Shown: piece after piece, positions 1 to 5,137 of the stretch
Position numbering within the stretch: the first letter of the stretch is position 1
Layout: each line of letters begins with the position of its first letter
Origin: a virus
IMG/VR virus record: IMGVR_UViG_3300033388_003727
Location: 1-20,737 of that record
Length of the DNA: 20,737 bases
Strand: one strand, 5' to 3'
Translations under genes and position numbers: made by a program
Notes under the pieces: model-generated
Databases searched by the model: none
Told to the model about the DNA's origin: nothing
The model's input: the letters and a program-made list of their open reading frames with translations, nothing else

Positions 1-36
1 GTGGCAAACCTCGGCCTTATTTGGTCGATGCAATAA
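1..36 (+). CDS. C-terminal end of an upstream gene (partial)
   Basis: A frame open at the left edge reads VANLGLIWSMQ and stops at TAA, 34-36. The next ATG follows 17 bases later, which matches the stop, short leader, ATG arrangement seen between the other small plus-strand genes here. Only 11 residues are visible, so no function can be given. The competing reading is that the other open frame, the one used by the next gene, runs through the window edge and that this frame is not coding. Confidence 0.3.
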   Translation: MANLGLIWSMQ

Positions 37-53
37 CCAGCGAGATAGGGACA

Positions 54-215
54 ATGAGAAAAATTAGAAAAGACGGTAAATGGGTGAAGCGCCGAGGGGA
101 TTACGGCGGCTATCGGTGGTATGACTATACAGAGTGTTCTGCTGTAGCGGCCATTTTTGATTATTTTATGAACTACGTTATCCGGGTCTTACTGGGCCAA
201 CGGCCCGTGCCATGA
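54..215 (+). CDS. Small basic hypothetical protein (53 aa)
   Basis: The ORF starts at ATG 54 after a weak purine-rich site (GATAGGGACA). The N-terminal half is basic and aromatic (MRKIRKDGKWVKRRGDYGGY), followed by a hydrophobic stretch around residues 30-47 (AAIFDYFMNYVIRVLLG). The same frame is open back to the window edge, reading GKPRPYLVDAITSEIG before the ATG, so this may instead be the C-terminus of a longer protein. An in-frame TTG at 21 is a less likely start. The stop TGA overlaps the ATG of the next gene, which points to translational coupling. I do not recognise the family. Confidence 0.5.
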   Translation: MRKIRKDGKWVKRRGDYGGYRWYDYTECSAVAAIFDYFMNYVIRVLLGQRPVP

Positions 216-373
216 AAAACATCGGATTTAATATCCCTATTTGCCTTGGGTGCGGTCATGTTGGTTCACCGCCGGAACCGCCAGCCGTATCGTGCTGCCC
301 TGAACGCGACACGGTTACACTTACTGAAGTCGAGGCAATGAGAAAAGAATACAGAAAACTGATGAACGATTAA
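212..373 (+). CDS. Small zinc-ribbon-like protein (53 aa)
   Basis: This short gene starts at ATG 212 in an ATGA overlap with the stop of the previous gene and ends at TAA 371-373. The protein has Cys11 and Cys14 (CLGCGH), His16, and an adjacent pair Cys28-Cys29, which resembles a small metal-binding knuckle. A proline-rich linker (SPPEPPA) separates the Cys motifs, and the C-terminus is charged and probably helical (EAMRKEYRKLMND). It lies in a run of similar small Cys-rich genes. Metal binding is inferred from the Cys pattern only, and the family is not recognised. Coding is supported by the coupling and by the standard leader that follows its stop. Confidence 0.6.
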   Translation: MKNIGFNIPICLGCGHVGSPPEPPAVSCCPERDTVTLTEVEAMRKEYRKLMND

Positions 374-388
374 GAGGGATTTTGACTG

Positions 389-910
389 ATGGAAAACGCA
401 GAGTTTTATAAGGTTCGCAATAAATATGATTGGGCTTTTGTAACAATCAATGAAGCCACCGGAACCTTTATGACCGAAGGTTCATTCGGAACCTACGCCT
501 ACACATGGACAGCCATAGGCGACCAAACGCTCAAGCAGTTTTTGGCGGGACTGGACTTCGATTATTTTATGTCCAAGACGAAGGGGCTGGCTTACCGAGT
601 TTTCGACCATGACGGCACCATTGCTGAATTACGCCGCATCATCAAAGAGGCCCGCCGCGAAGGAAACCGTGACAAAGAACAGACGAGAGAAGCGTGGGAC
701 GCCACCGAGGCGCTTGAGGATGAATATTATGACGACCAAGGCTTGTTTCTCAACGCCATGCAGGGGCATAGCGAAATTATGGACGTAATTGGCTGGGATG
801 ATTGGTGGCACGTTACCCGCACAAGAGACGACGCCCAGTGCCGGGGATTTTGGGAAATGATGTGGCCTGAAATTGTAAAGGCCATAACGCCAGCCAAGGC
901 TGTCGCATAA
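389..910 (+). CDS. Hypothetical phage protein (173 aa)
   Basis: This is the largest plus-strand gene. It starts at ATG 389 behind a clear ribosome binding site (AGAGGGAT), 15 bases after the preceding stop. The N-terminal ~60 residues look like a mixed beta region (YDWAFVTINEATGTFMTEG and an aromatic YAYTWTAIG). Residues 60-115 are charged and helical (IAELRRIIKEARREG), and the C-terminal part is rich in Trp and acidic residues (GWDDWWHV). There is no signal peptide, membrane segment or Cys cluster. It has the look of a conserved phage or prophage accessory protein of unknown role, but I cannot assign a named domain. Confidence 0.8.
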   Translation: MENAEFYKVRNKYDWAFVTINEATGTFMTEGSFGTYAYTWTAIGDQTLKQFLAGLDFDYFMSKTKGLAYRVFDHDGTIAELRRIIKEARREGNRDKEQTREAWDATEALEDEYYDDQGLFLNAMQGHSEIMDVIGWDDWWHVTRTRDDAQCRGFWEMMWPEIVKAITPAKAVA

Positions 911-911
911 C

Positions 912-931
912 AGAGGAAGGAACGGCCATGA
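912..931 (+). repeat. Repeated ribosome-binding/start module, copy 1
   Basis: The 20 bases agaggaaggaacggccatga occur here and again, identically, at 2108-2127. In both places the copy spans the Shine-Dalgarno site (GAGGAAGG) and the ATG start of the following small gene. The coding sequences behind the two copies are unrelated. Confidence 0.85.
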
Positions 932-1242
932 GAGATATTACCGAAAGCCTACAGGCAGTCTGCGACAAGGTGACGGGTAAGCCATCGGACGCAAATCTTG
1001 GGATGCACGTTCCGGCAAACCCAGAGCAAGATTTAGACCTAATCGCGATGGCAGCCAAGACAGAAATTGAACGACTGCGGGCAATCGAATACGCCGCCAA
1101 AAGATTTGTGGATGATGGGTCTTTCAGTGGCACGGAGAAACGCGGATATGAACTCAATGGTGAGCGCGCCTACCTTTGCGATGCGTGTGGATTTGATGAA
1201 CTGGAAGCCTTGGTGTCACCTGCCCCAACGGCGTCCGATTGA
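928..1242 (+). CDS. Hypothetical protein (104 aa)
   Basis: The gene starts at ATG 928 behind a strong Shine-Dalgarno (GAGGAAGG) that is part of a 20-base repeat shared with a later gene. The protein is probably helical in the middle (DLIAMAAKTEIERLRAIEYAAKRF) and has one short Cys pair near the C-terminus (LCDACGF). It ends at TGA 1240-1242, followed directly by a GAGAGGGATT ribosome binding site for the HTH gene. A 131-residue frame over 1067-1462 crosses both genes but has no ribosome binding site and is treated as a shadow. The function is unknown; membership of the small early or accessory phage cluster is inferred from position. Confidence 0.7.
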   Translation: MRDITESLQAVCDKVTGKPSDANLGMHVPANPEQDLDLIAMAAKTEIERLRAIEYAAKRFVDDGSFSGTEKRGYELNGERAYLCDACGFDELEALVSPAPTASD

Positions 1243-1257
1243 GAGGGATTTAGACCG

Positions 1258-1485
1258 ATGGATAGAAGGCAGGGCTTACAGGAAAAAGTCAGGGAAATAT
1301 ATATTGCCAACCGCGACTGGTCAAACGGTCAGATCGCGGAGCACCTCGATGTTGACCGGGAATATGTCAGCGCCGCCGTGCGCCGCCTCGGGTTGGCGAC
1401 ACGGCCCGGACGAAAAATACCAAACGGGTGGAAATGCCCGTGCGGTCATACAGGCCATTTGATGCCTATTGAGCGGAACGATTAA
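1258..1485 (+). CDS. Small helix-turn-helix protein with Cys/His tail (75 aa)
   Basis: Residues 7-46 have the pattern of a helix-turn-helix: LQEKVREIYIANRDW, then SNGQIAEHLDVDREYVSAAV as the turn and recognition helices, then RRLGLATRPGR as a basic arm. A short C-terminal segment (CPCGHTGH, Cys60, Cys62, His64, His67) could bind a metal. This suggests a small DNA-binding protein, possibly a regulator. A perfect 8-base inverted repeat starts five bases after its stop and is a candidate target. The start is ATG 1258 with GAGAGGGA upstream. The HTH assignment is by pattern, and the biological role is inferred. Confidence 0.7.
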   Translation: MDRRQGLQEKVREIYIANRDWSNGQIAEHLDVDREYVSAAVRRLGLATRPGRKIPNGWKCPCGHTGHLMPIERND

Positions 1486-1490
1486 GAGCC

Positions 1491-1520
1491 GTGTACGGTC
1501 AAAGCCGAAACGCCGTACAC
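1491..1520. promoter_or_regulatory. Inverted repeat, candidate operator or RNA hairpin
   Basis: GTGTACGG (1491-1498) and CCGTACAC (1513-1520) are perfect 8-base inverted arms separated by 14 bases, so the arm centres are 22 bases apart, about two DNA turns. It sits in the 78-base gap after the HTH gene and before the 42-residue gene. No T-run follows on either side, so it is not a typical intrinsic terminator. It may be a binding site for a dimeric regulator or a transcript hairpin. Confidence 0.5.
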
Positions 1521-1563
1521 AACGTAATGAGCAGACGATAGGCAGGACACAAACGAGGCTGAC

Positions 1564-1692
1564 ATGGACGCAAACACAGGAATATATTTAGGGATTTTTC
1601 CCTTTAGCTGGACGCTGAAATATGAACGCACAGGCAATCATCTTGAGCTGTGGCTTGGGCCACTGACTTTTGAACTTTGGTATGACCGCTAG
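1564..1692 (+). CDS. Small hypothetical protein (42 aa)
   Basis: A short frame opens at ATG 1564 and ends at TAG 1690-1692, immediately before the AGGGAGG ribosome binding site of the next gene. The protein is hydrophobic and aromatic with alternating patterns typical of beta strands (IYLGIFPFSWTLKYERTG, then LELWLGPLTFELWYDR). It contains no cysteine. The upstream site is weak (GAGGCTGAC before ATG). It fills what would otherwise be a 217-base gap in a dense cluster, and its composition looks protein-like, but no family is recognised. Confidence 0.55.
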   Translation: MDANTGIYLGIFPFSWTLKYERTGNHLELWLGPLTFELWYDR

Positions 1693-1702
1693 GGAGGCCG
1701 AT

Positions 1703-1903
1703 ATGAACAAAAACCAGATATGCCCCCACTGTGACGATGCCAAGATGGTTGTGCTTGGTCATTTTGAAAACGGCGCAATGACACTGAAAAAGACCACGCT
1801 GGCAACAGCGCCAGAAATAGCTTTTCCATTGCCGGAAAATGAGCACGTCATTGAAGTATTTTGCTCTGGGTGCGGCACAATGTTTCACCCCAATTCACTT
1901 TGA
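1703..1903 (+). CDS. Small zinc-ribbon protein (66 aa)
   Basis: The start chosen is ATG 1703 because a strong AGGGAGG site sits 6 bases upstream; an in-frame TTG at 1670 has no such site and would overlap the preceding gene. Two CxxC pairs, Cys7-Cys10 (CPHC) and Cys54-Cys57 (CSGC), are the usual four ligands of a zinc ribbon, with a loop of about 43 residues between them that includes the stretch LKKTTLATAPEI. Small proteins of this kind are common in phage accessory regions and often have no known partner. Metal binding is inferred from the motif. Confidence 0.7.
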   Translation: MNKNQICPHCDDAKMVVLGHFENGAMTLKKTTLATAPEIAFPLPENEHVIEVFCSGCGTMFHPNSL

Positions 1904-1925
1904 ACGACTACGAGCGAGGTTTGAT

Positions 1926-2108
1926 ATGGCTGAGAAATTAAGAGATTGCCCATTTTGCGGTAGCGACACCGTGAATGATACATCGGAACCAAAGTGGAAT
2001 GACGGCCACACCTATTGTTGGGTTTGCCCTGATTGTGTAGCCGTTGGCCCTGTCGGGGTATCCGTAGAAGAAGCAACTGAATTGTGGAACGCAAGAGCGA
2101 ACTGTTAA
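1926..2108 (+). CDS. Lar-like restriction alleviation / zinc-finger protein (60 aa)
   Basis: The pattern is that of the Lar family: N-terminal CPFCGS (Cys8, Cys11), a second cluster CWVCPDC (Cys31, Cys34, Cys37), then GP, EEA and the closing WNAR motif. In the Rac prophage, Lar modulates type I restriction-modification so that unmodified phage DNA is spared. Many phage proteins share only the fold, so this role is possible rather than shown. The start is ATG 1926 with GAGGT upstream; an in-frame upstream start at 1839 would lie inside the previous gene and adds non-homologous residues. The stop is followed directly by copy 2 of the start module. Confidence 0.75.
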   Translation: MAEKLRDCPFCGSDTVNDTSEPKWNDGHTYCWVCPDCVAVGPVGVSVEEATELWNARANC

Positions 2109-2127
2109 GAGGAAGGAACGGCCATGA
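2108..2127 (+). repeat. Repeated ribosome-binding/start module, copy 2
   Basis: This is the second identical copy of the 20-base sequence seen at 912-931, again covering the Shine-Dalgarno and ATG of a small gene. Its first base is the last base of the upstream TAA stop. Confidence 0.85.
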
Positions 2128-2327
2128 CGGAACATGAAAAATTACTAGCGCAGCTTGATGGTCAACTCTGCAAAAAATGCGGAGAGCGAAAGCACCGTGG
2201 GAAATGCTTTTCAAAGGACATTGTTCATGTCCAGAGAAGAGATATGGAAATGGTTGCCAAGGCTCTTTCTGATACTGAGTGGCCATTTCTCAAGGCATTA
2301 ACGACAGAAGTATCTAACGCACGATAA
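2124..2327 (+). CDS. Small Cys-rich protein (67 aa)
   Basis: The start at ATG 2124 is set by the strong GAGGAAGG site of the repeated leader. Residues 16-28 (CKKCGERKHRGKC) hold Cys16, Cys19, His24 and Cys28, a spacing like a CCHC zinc knuckle. The rest is helical and charged (VQRRDMEMVAKALSD). A nucleic-acid-binding role is possible but only by analogy to knuckle proteins. It is the last plus-strand gene; its TAA lies 6 bases from the stop of the converging late operon. Confidence 0.7.
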   Translation: MTEHEKLLAQLDGQLCKKCGERKHRGKCFSKDIVHVQRRDMEMVAKALSDTEWPFLKALTTEVSNAR

Positions 2328-2339
2328 CGAGCCTTATCG
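2322..2339. terminator. Short hairpin at the convergent gene junction
   Basis: CGATAA (2322-2327) and TTATCG (2334-2339) pair perfectly around the 6-base loop CGAGCC. The two arms contain the stop codons of the converging genes, TAA on plus and TAA on minus. The stem is AT-rich and no T-run follows on either strand, so its strength as a bidirectional terminator is doubtful. Confidence 0.3.
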
Positions 2340-2429
2340 AGCCGTAGTTTGGGCAACACAGGATACGATGCCGATTCCGATAATGCAGCCGGTTGAAATC
2401 CAGAGCATGAATCTGTCGAGGCGAGTCAT
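2334..2429 (-). CDS. Tiny membrane or lipoprotein-like ORF (31 aa)
   Basis: The frame starts in an ATGA overlap with the stop of the preceding 19-residue ORF and ends at the convergent junction. It has a basic start (MTRLDR), a hydrophobic core (FMLWISTGCIIGIGIVSC), and IVSC, which fits a lipobox (cleavage before Cys24). Only VAQTTAR would follow the cysteine. It sits at the end of the lysis genes, where Rz1-type spanin lipoproteins are found, but those are usually longer and proline-rich. A single-pass membrane peptide is equally possible. There is no Shine-Dalgarno of its own, so coding depends on coupling. Confidence 0.4.
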   Translation of the reverse strand: MTRLDRFMLWISTGCIIGIGIVSCVAQTTAR

Positions 2430-2485
2430 TTGAAGGACGAACCATAAACGATCAATGCCTTTGGCGCGGCGCCAACCTTGGTCAT
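2426..2485 (-). CDS. Tiny ORF, possible leader peptide (19 aa)
   Basis: ATG at 2485 has a very good ribosome binding site on the minus strand (GAGGGG, then ATAAT, ATG). It codes for only MTKVGAAPKALIVYGSSFK before a TGA that overlaps the next ATG. The main reason to record it is the strong start signal and the coupling to the 31-residue membrane ORF. It may be a leader peptide, or one half of a gene broken by a small indel. No homology is claimed. Confidence 0.3.
   Translation of the reverse strand: MTKVGAAPKALIVYGSSFK
2461..2475. other. GC-rich 15-base near-perfect palindrome
   Basis: TTGGCGC-G-GCGCCAA has 7-base arms around one base. As RNA it could form a 6-base stem with a 3-base loop inside the coding part of the 19-residue ORF. 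There is no T-run on either side, so it is not a standard terminator. Confidence 0.4.
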
Positions 2486-2505
2486 ATTATCCCCTCAAAA
2501 TTACG

Positions 2506-2907
2506 TTACGGTGCTGTTAATGCCTTCTTGGCGCTTTCTGGCTTGGCAAGCGGGCCACCAAACATCCTGACGGCTTTTAGAACCCACCACCGACGGATAG
2601 CCCACATCCCGTCTTCCTTGCAAGCCTTGACTAGTTCATTGTCTGCGGCCTCCCTATGCTCTATTGGGAGTTTGCCCTCACGCATAAGCTGGTAAAGAGC
2701 GTCATGAATCAGAGAGCCGCGCATAAAGTTTTTTGTGTCAATGGCTGGATTGGTTGGCCCGTCCCAAGCATACCCACGCCTGATAAGCATGGAGCCGTCA
2801 GGGGCCAGTGTCGTATACTCGTCCATGGCGCCAAACTGGGTTTTAATGTTGGTCTGGGTCTTCTCGCCTTCGGCCAACTGGTATTTATAACCATCTTTGT
2901 ATTTCAT
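2506..2907 (-). CDS. DUF1353 family phage protein (133 aa)
   Basis: The central motifs GYAWDGPTNP (residues 45-54) and SLIHDALYQL (65-74), followed by a helix with Asp and Glu (HREAADNELVKAC) and the Trp-rich IRRWWVLKAVRMFGG, are those of DUF1353 (PF07087), a family found in phages and prophages near lysis or tail genes. The conserved His-Asp and Asp residues suggest a small enzyme or metal site, but the biochemical role is not established. The start is an ATGA overlap with the stop of the M15 peptidase gene, so the two are probably co-translated; this supports a lysis-linked role by position only. Confidence 0.85.
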   Translation of the reverse strand: MKYKDGYKYQLAEGEKTQTNIKTQFGAMDEYTTLAPDGSMLIRRGYAWDGPTNPAIDTKNFMRGSLIHDALYQLMREGKLPIEHREAADNELVKACKEDGMWAIRRWWVLKAVRMFGGPLAKPESAKKALTAP

Positions 2908-3212
2908 GACGTTTTCCTGCGGGGTTGAAACTCCATATGGATATGATCTTTTTCAAGAATTACATCAAAATCTTCGGGCAAGTTTTCTCTGATTTTGTCC
3001 AGGATTTTATGTTCTTGTTCCAGCATGTTATGAGTGCGAATATCGCCAGCGGCCCCAGAATAATGTAATGACGTTTGAGAGTGTACGGAGTCACACAAGC
3101 TGGTGACAACCATGTCAATCCCGTGTTCTTTGCACACAGTATCCGCAACCATTAAACCAATAATAAGCTCAGGGCGAAGACCCGTGAGATTCACCCCTTG
3201 TTTAAGCTTCAT
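2904..3212 (-). CDS. M15-type peptidase, probable endolysin (102 aa)
   Basis: The sequence has the zinc-peptidase M15 signature. Numbering from the ATG used here, the SLHYSGAAGD motif supplies His50 and Asp57, and DHIHMEF supplies His90 and His92, with Glu87 and Asp89 as acidic candidates for catalysis. M15 enzymes (D-Ala-D-Ala or L-Ala-D-Glu peptidases) cut peptidoglycan cross-link peptides, and compact ones serve as phage endolysins. There is no signal peptide, so release through a holin is expected, which fits the holin-like gene just upstream. The start ATG 3212 has AAGG 10 bases upstream; an in-frame GTG at 3221 would add three residues but lies too close to that site. It could also act on wall precursors rather than in lysis. 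Confidence 0.8.
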   Translation of the reverse strand: MKLKQGVNLTGLRPELIIGLMVADTVCKEHGIDMVVTSLCDSVHSQTSLHYSGAAGDIRTHNMLEQEHKILDKIRENLPEDFDVILEKDHIHMEFQPRRKTS

Positions 3213-3255
3213 CGTTTTCACGCCTTACGTAGTGTTTAATGACTTCGTTCTTTTT

Positions 3256-3582
3256 CTAATTCCCGTGAAAGGGGCCGCCGCCAATGGGTGCATTAGCCGC
3301 CAACCAAGCCACCACAGCCGCGAAGACGCCGGTAATTGTCCATCTTATGATAGCATCCTTTGCAGCCTTCTTGGTGTCGTGTAGGTCAATTCTTTCCTTG
3401 CGTAAATGAGCAAAATCCTTCTGCATTTCAAGAGGTCTTGCCACGCTCATCCCTAGAGCTTCTAATGTGGTGTGAACGATTTGTACCGTTTGCTTTTGGG
3501 AAACTTCCCCGGCAACTTCGTGAGCAGCTTCAAAAACCACTTCCCGTATGGCTTTAATATCGTCTTCTTTTAATGCCATCAT
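3256..3582 (-). CDS. Coiled-coil protein with C-terminal membrane segment, holin-like (108 aa)
   Basis: The start chosen is ATG 3582, which forms an ATGA overlap with the stop of the upstream membrane-protein gene and follows AAGGGGG; a second ATG comes directly after it. Residues 5-78 are amphipathic and charged (EDDIKAIREVVFEAAHEVAG and similar), and residues 79-97 form one membrane helix (IRWTITGVFAAVVAWLAAN). This plan, a soluble helix then one C-terminal membrane anchor, resembles XhlA-type holin-associated proteins. Its place directly before the M15 peptidase supports a lysis role. It might instead be an inner-membrane spanin or an unrelated anchor, and no sequence motif decides. Confidence 0.65.
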   Translation of the reverse strand: MMALKEDDIKAIREVVFEAAHEVAGEVSQKQTVQIVHTTLEALGMSVARPLEMQKDFAHLRKERIDLHDTKKAAKDAIIRWTITGVFAAVVAWLAANAPIGGGPFHGN

Positions 3583-4298
3583 ACCCCCTTGGCCGCCTGG
3601 TAATAAAAAATCGAAGGCATGTAATGAAACCATGATTTTGGTTTCAGGCCCAGCATTTCAAGAACAGGCTGGCAGGTACGCACACATTTTGCACTGAATA
3701 TGCCCAGCAAGCGTGTAGGCTTCCCTGAACACTTGGCAATCTCGGCACATATCCCGGGCGTTGCTTTCACGCCAGTGTTGATAAAAACATAATCATCCGG
3801 GTTTAAAATATCGGGGTGGTTTATGGTCATTTCCCCAAAAGCCGAGGGGCGCAGCGCTGTGACCCCGCCGACGATAACGATGGAAGAAAACGGCAATCCG
3901 ATAAGCGCGCTCAATGACGAAAGCAACGGCGCCTTAGTGCCACGATAAAAGCCGATCAGGATATTCTCGCCACGGGATTCCAGGGGGAAGGATGAGTAAA
4001 AATAAGGGCGTGCCATTGCCCACAAGACAAAGAAGGAAAATATTGAAGTTTCCAATCCGGCAACTGGCGCGCTGATATATTCAGGCCATAAGTCTGTTAT
4101 AGCAATCCAGCCGAACCATATTGACAGCACCAGCAAAACTGATTTATCGCGCTGGGTGCTTTCTGCAAAGACGGCCAAGAGCATTAACAGCATTGCCTCG
4201 ATTTGCCAAAACGACACAACGAATTTACCCACCATAGGGTCTACGTGTGTCGCAAGCACCTCAAGTACATAAATAGAAATAACAAGAACTAAGAACAT
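3579..4298 (-). CDS. Membrane protein with possible permuted papain-like (NlpC/P60-type) domain (239 aa)
   Basis: The N-terminal ~100 residues hold three or four membrane helices (roughly 2-16, 26-45, 53-70, 84-98). The C-terminal ~130 residues look like a soluble domain: ENILIGFYRG (111-120), PFSSIVIVGG (136-145) and AKCVRTCQPVLEMLGL (203-218) with PSIFYY near the end. This order resembles circularly permuted NlpC/P60 or YiiX/LRAT enzymes, where a strand with a conserved His (YSHVAIV) precedes a helix with the catalytic Cys (CSELV). Here Ser139 replaces that His, so the domain may be inactive or use another residue such as His161. The gene overlaps both neighbours. The fold assignment is my inference; membrane topology is well supported. 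Confidence 0.65.
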   Translation of the reverse strand: MFLVLVISIYVLEVLATHVDPMVGKFVVSFWQIEAMLLMLLAVFAESTQRDKSVLLVLSIWFGWIAITDLWPEYISAPVAGLETSIFSFFVLWAMARPYFYSSFPLESRGENILIGFYRGTKAPLLSSLSALIGLPFSSIVIVGGVTALRPSAFGEMTINHPDILNPDDYVFINTGVKATPGICAEIAKCSGKPTRLLGIFSAKCVRTCQPVLEMLGLKPKSWFHYMPSIFYYQAAKGV

Positions 4299-4402
4299 TA
4301 TTTTGCCTTAGATTTCTTTTTTGGCTTTTTCTTCGGCCTTGATTTAATGGGCATGAGCTTTTTCCCACCTTTGCCGCGCAGTGAATTTGATCGTCTGGGC
4401 AT
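4298..4402 (-). CDS. Tiny lysine-rich basic protein (34 aa)
   Basis: ATG 4402 follows a good ribosome binding site (AAGGGAGAAAC), and the TAA overlaps the start of the membrane gene as TAATG. Of 34 residues, 12 are Lys and 4 Arg, none is acidic, and the tail is SRPKKKPKKKSKAK. Such a peptide could bind nucleic acid or acidic membrane lipid, or be a cargo of the virion, but nothing in the sequence tells which. The tight fit between neighbours, the strong start signal and the coupled stop argue that it is a real gene. Confidence 0.7.
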   Translation of the reverse strand: MPRRSNSLRGKGGKKLMPIKSRPKKKPKKKSKAK

Positions 4403-4414
4403 AATGTTTCTCCC

Positions 4415-5137
4415 TTAAATTCCAGTGTCCGGCCAACCAGCATCGAGGTCAACGGCATCAACTCCAGCAATGGTGGTGGCTTCCAAAACCTCGTTCTTCA
4501 ATTCCCGCGCGTTGATCTGGCATTCATCAACGTATTCTTCGACATCAAGATAAATTTCCCTGAACACATCAGCGCCAACAAAAAGCACTTCATTGGTTGC
4601 CGGGATGAAGCGCATGGTATCAGGCGCAAACGTGATGGTTCCAGTTGCCGGGTCTGGGTTTCCAGCAATCGGATAGGTAAAAGTTTTCTTCCCTGTTGCT
4701 GTCGCGGTTGCGGTGGTGTTGTATTCGGATTGGTCTGCCCCGGCGATAGTCACGGTGCCATCGGTTTTGATGTGGTGGTTCTTGGAGGTTGTAGCCGTAG
4801 CTGTGCCACCATCATTTGTGATTGAAACGATGGTTTTGCTATTCAATGAAGCGGCATGGATTTTCGTTGCCATCACGCCAGCATCAACGTCACCAGTATC
4901 AATCTGGTGGCCCTGCGAAGAAATTGGCAGTGATTTTTTTGCATCGCGAAGATCATCAATCGCATCCGTCTTTGTCTTTTTTGCAAAATAAATTGCATAG
5001 TCGGCAAGGATTTGAGGAAACTCATCAGGGTCTGGTTCAGGCAATGTTTCATGCCGCCAGCTTGTAATTTCTCCTTTATCCATGTTGCAACTCACAACGG
5101 GGCCATACTTCCATATCAGGGCTGCGCCTAAACTCAT
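4415..5137 (-). CDS. Tail-associated protein with Ig-like beta domain (240 aa)
   Basis: Residues ~1-95 form a mixed region (WRHETLPEPDPDEFPQILAD, then a Lys/Asp-rich helix). Residues ~98-172 form a beta-rich segment with Thr/Ala repeats (TVTIAGADQSEYN, then KTFTYPIAGNPDPATGTITF), very like the short Ig-like modules that recur in phage tail and fibre proteins. The C-terminal ~70 residues are probably helical (VEEYVDECQINARELKNEVL). It starts in an ATGA overlap with the stop of the fibre gene, suggesting coordinated synthesis. A role in the fibre or as a fibre accessory is inferred from position and the beta module. Confidence 0.6.
   Translation of the reverse strand: MSLGAALIWKYGPVVSCNMDKGEITSWRHETLPEPDPDEFPQILADYAIYFAKKTKTDAIDDLRDAKKSLPISSQGHQIDTGDVDAGVMATKIHAASLNSKTIVSITNDGGTATATTSKNHHIKTDGTVTIAGADQSEYNTTATATATGKKTFTYPIAGNPDPATGTITFAPDTMRFIPATNEVLFVGADVFREIYLDVEEYVDECQINARELKNEVLEATTIAGVDAVDLDAGWPDTGI

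Noticed and set aside
1067-1462. 131-residue plus-strand frame across the 104-residue and HTH genes
   Set aside because: There is no ribosome site at its ATG, whereas both overlapped genes have strong sites and better protein character.
1670-1702. Extended TTG start for the 66-residue zinc-ribbon gene
   Set aside because: It has no Shine-Dalgarno, while ATG 1703 has AGGGAGG at proper spacing.
2461-2475. 15-base palindrome as a terminator of the late operon
   Set aside because: No T-run follows on either strand, and it lies inside a small ORF rather than after the last stop.
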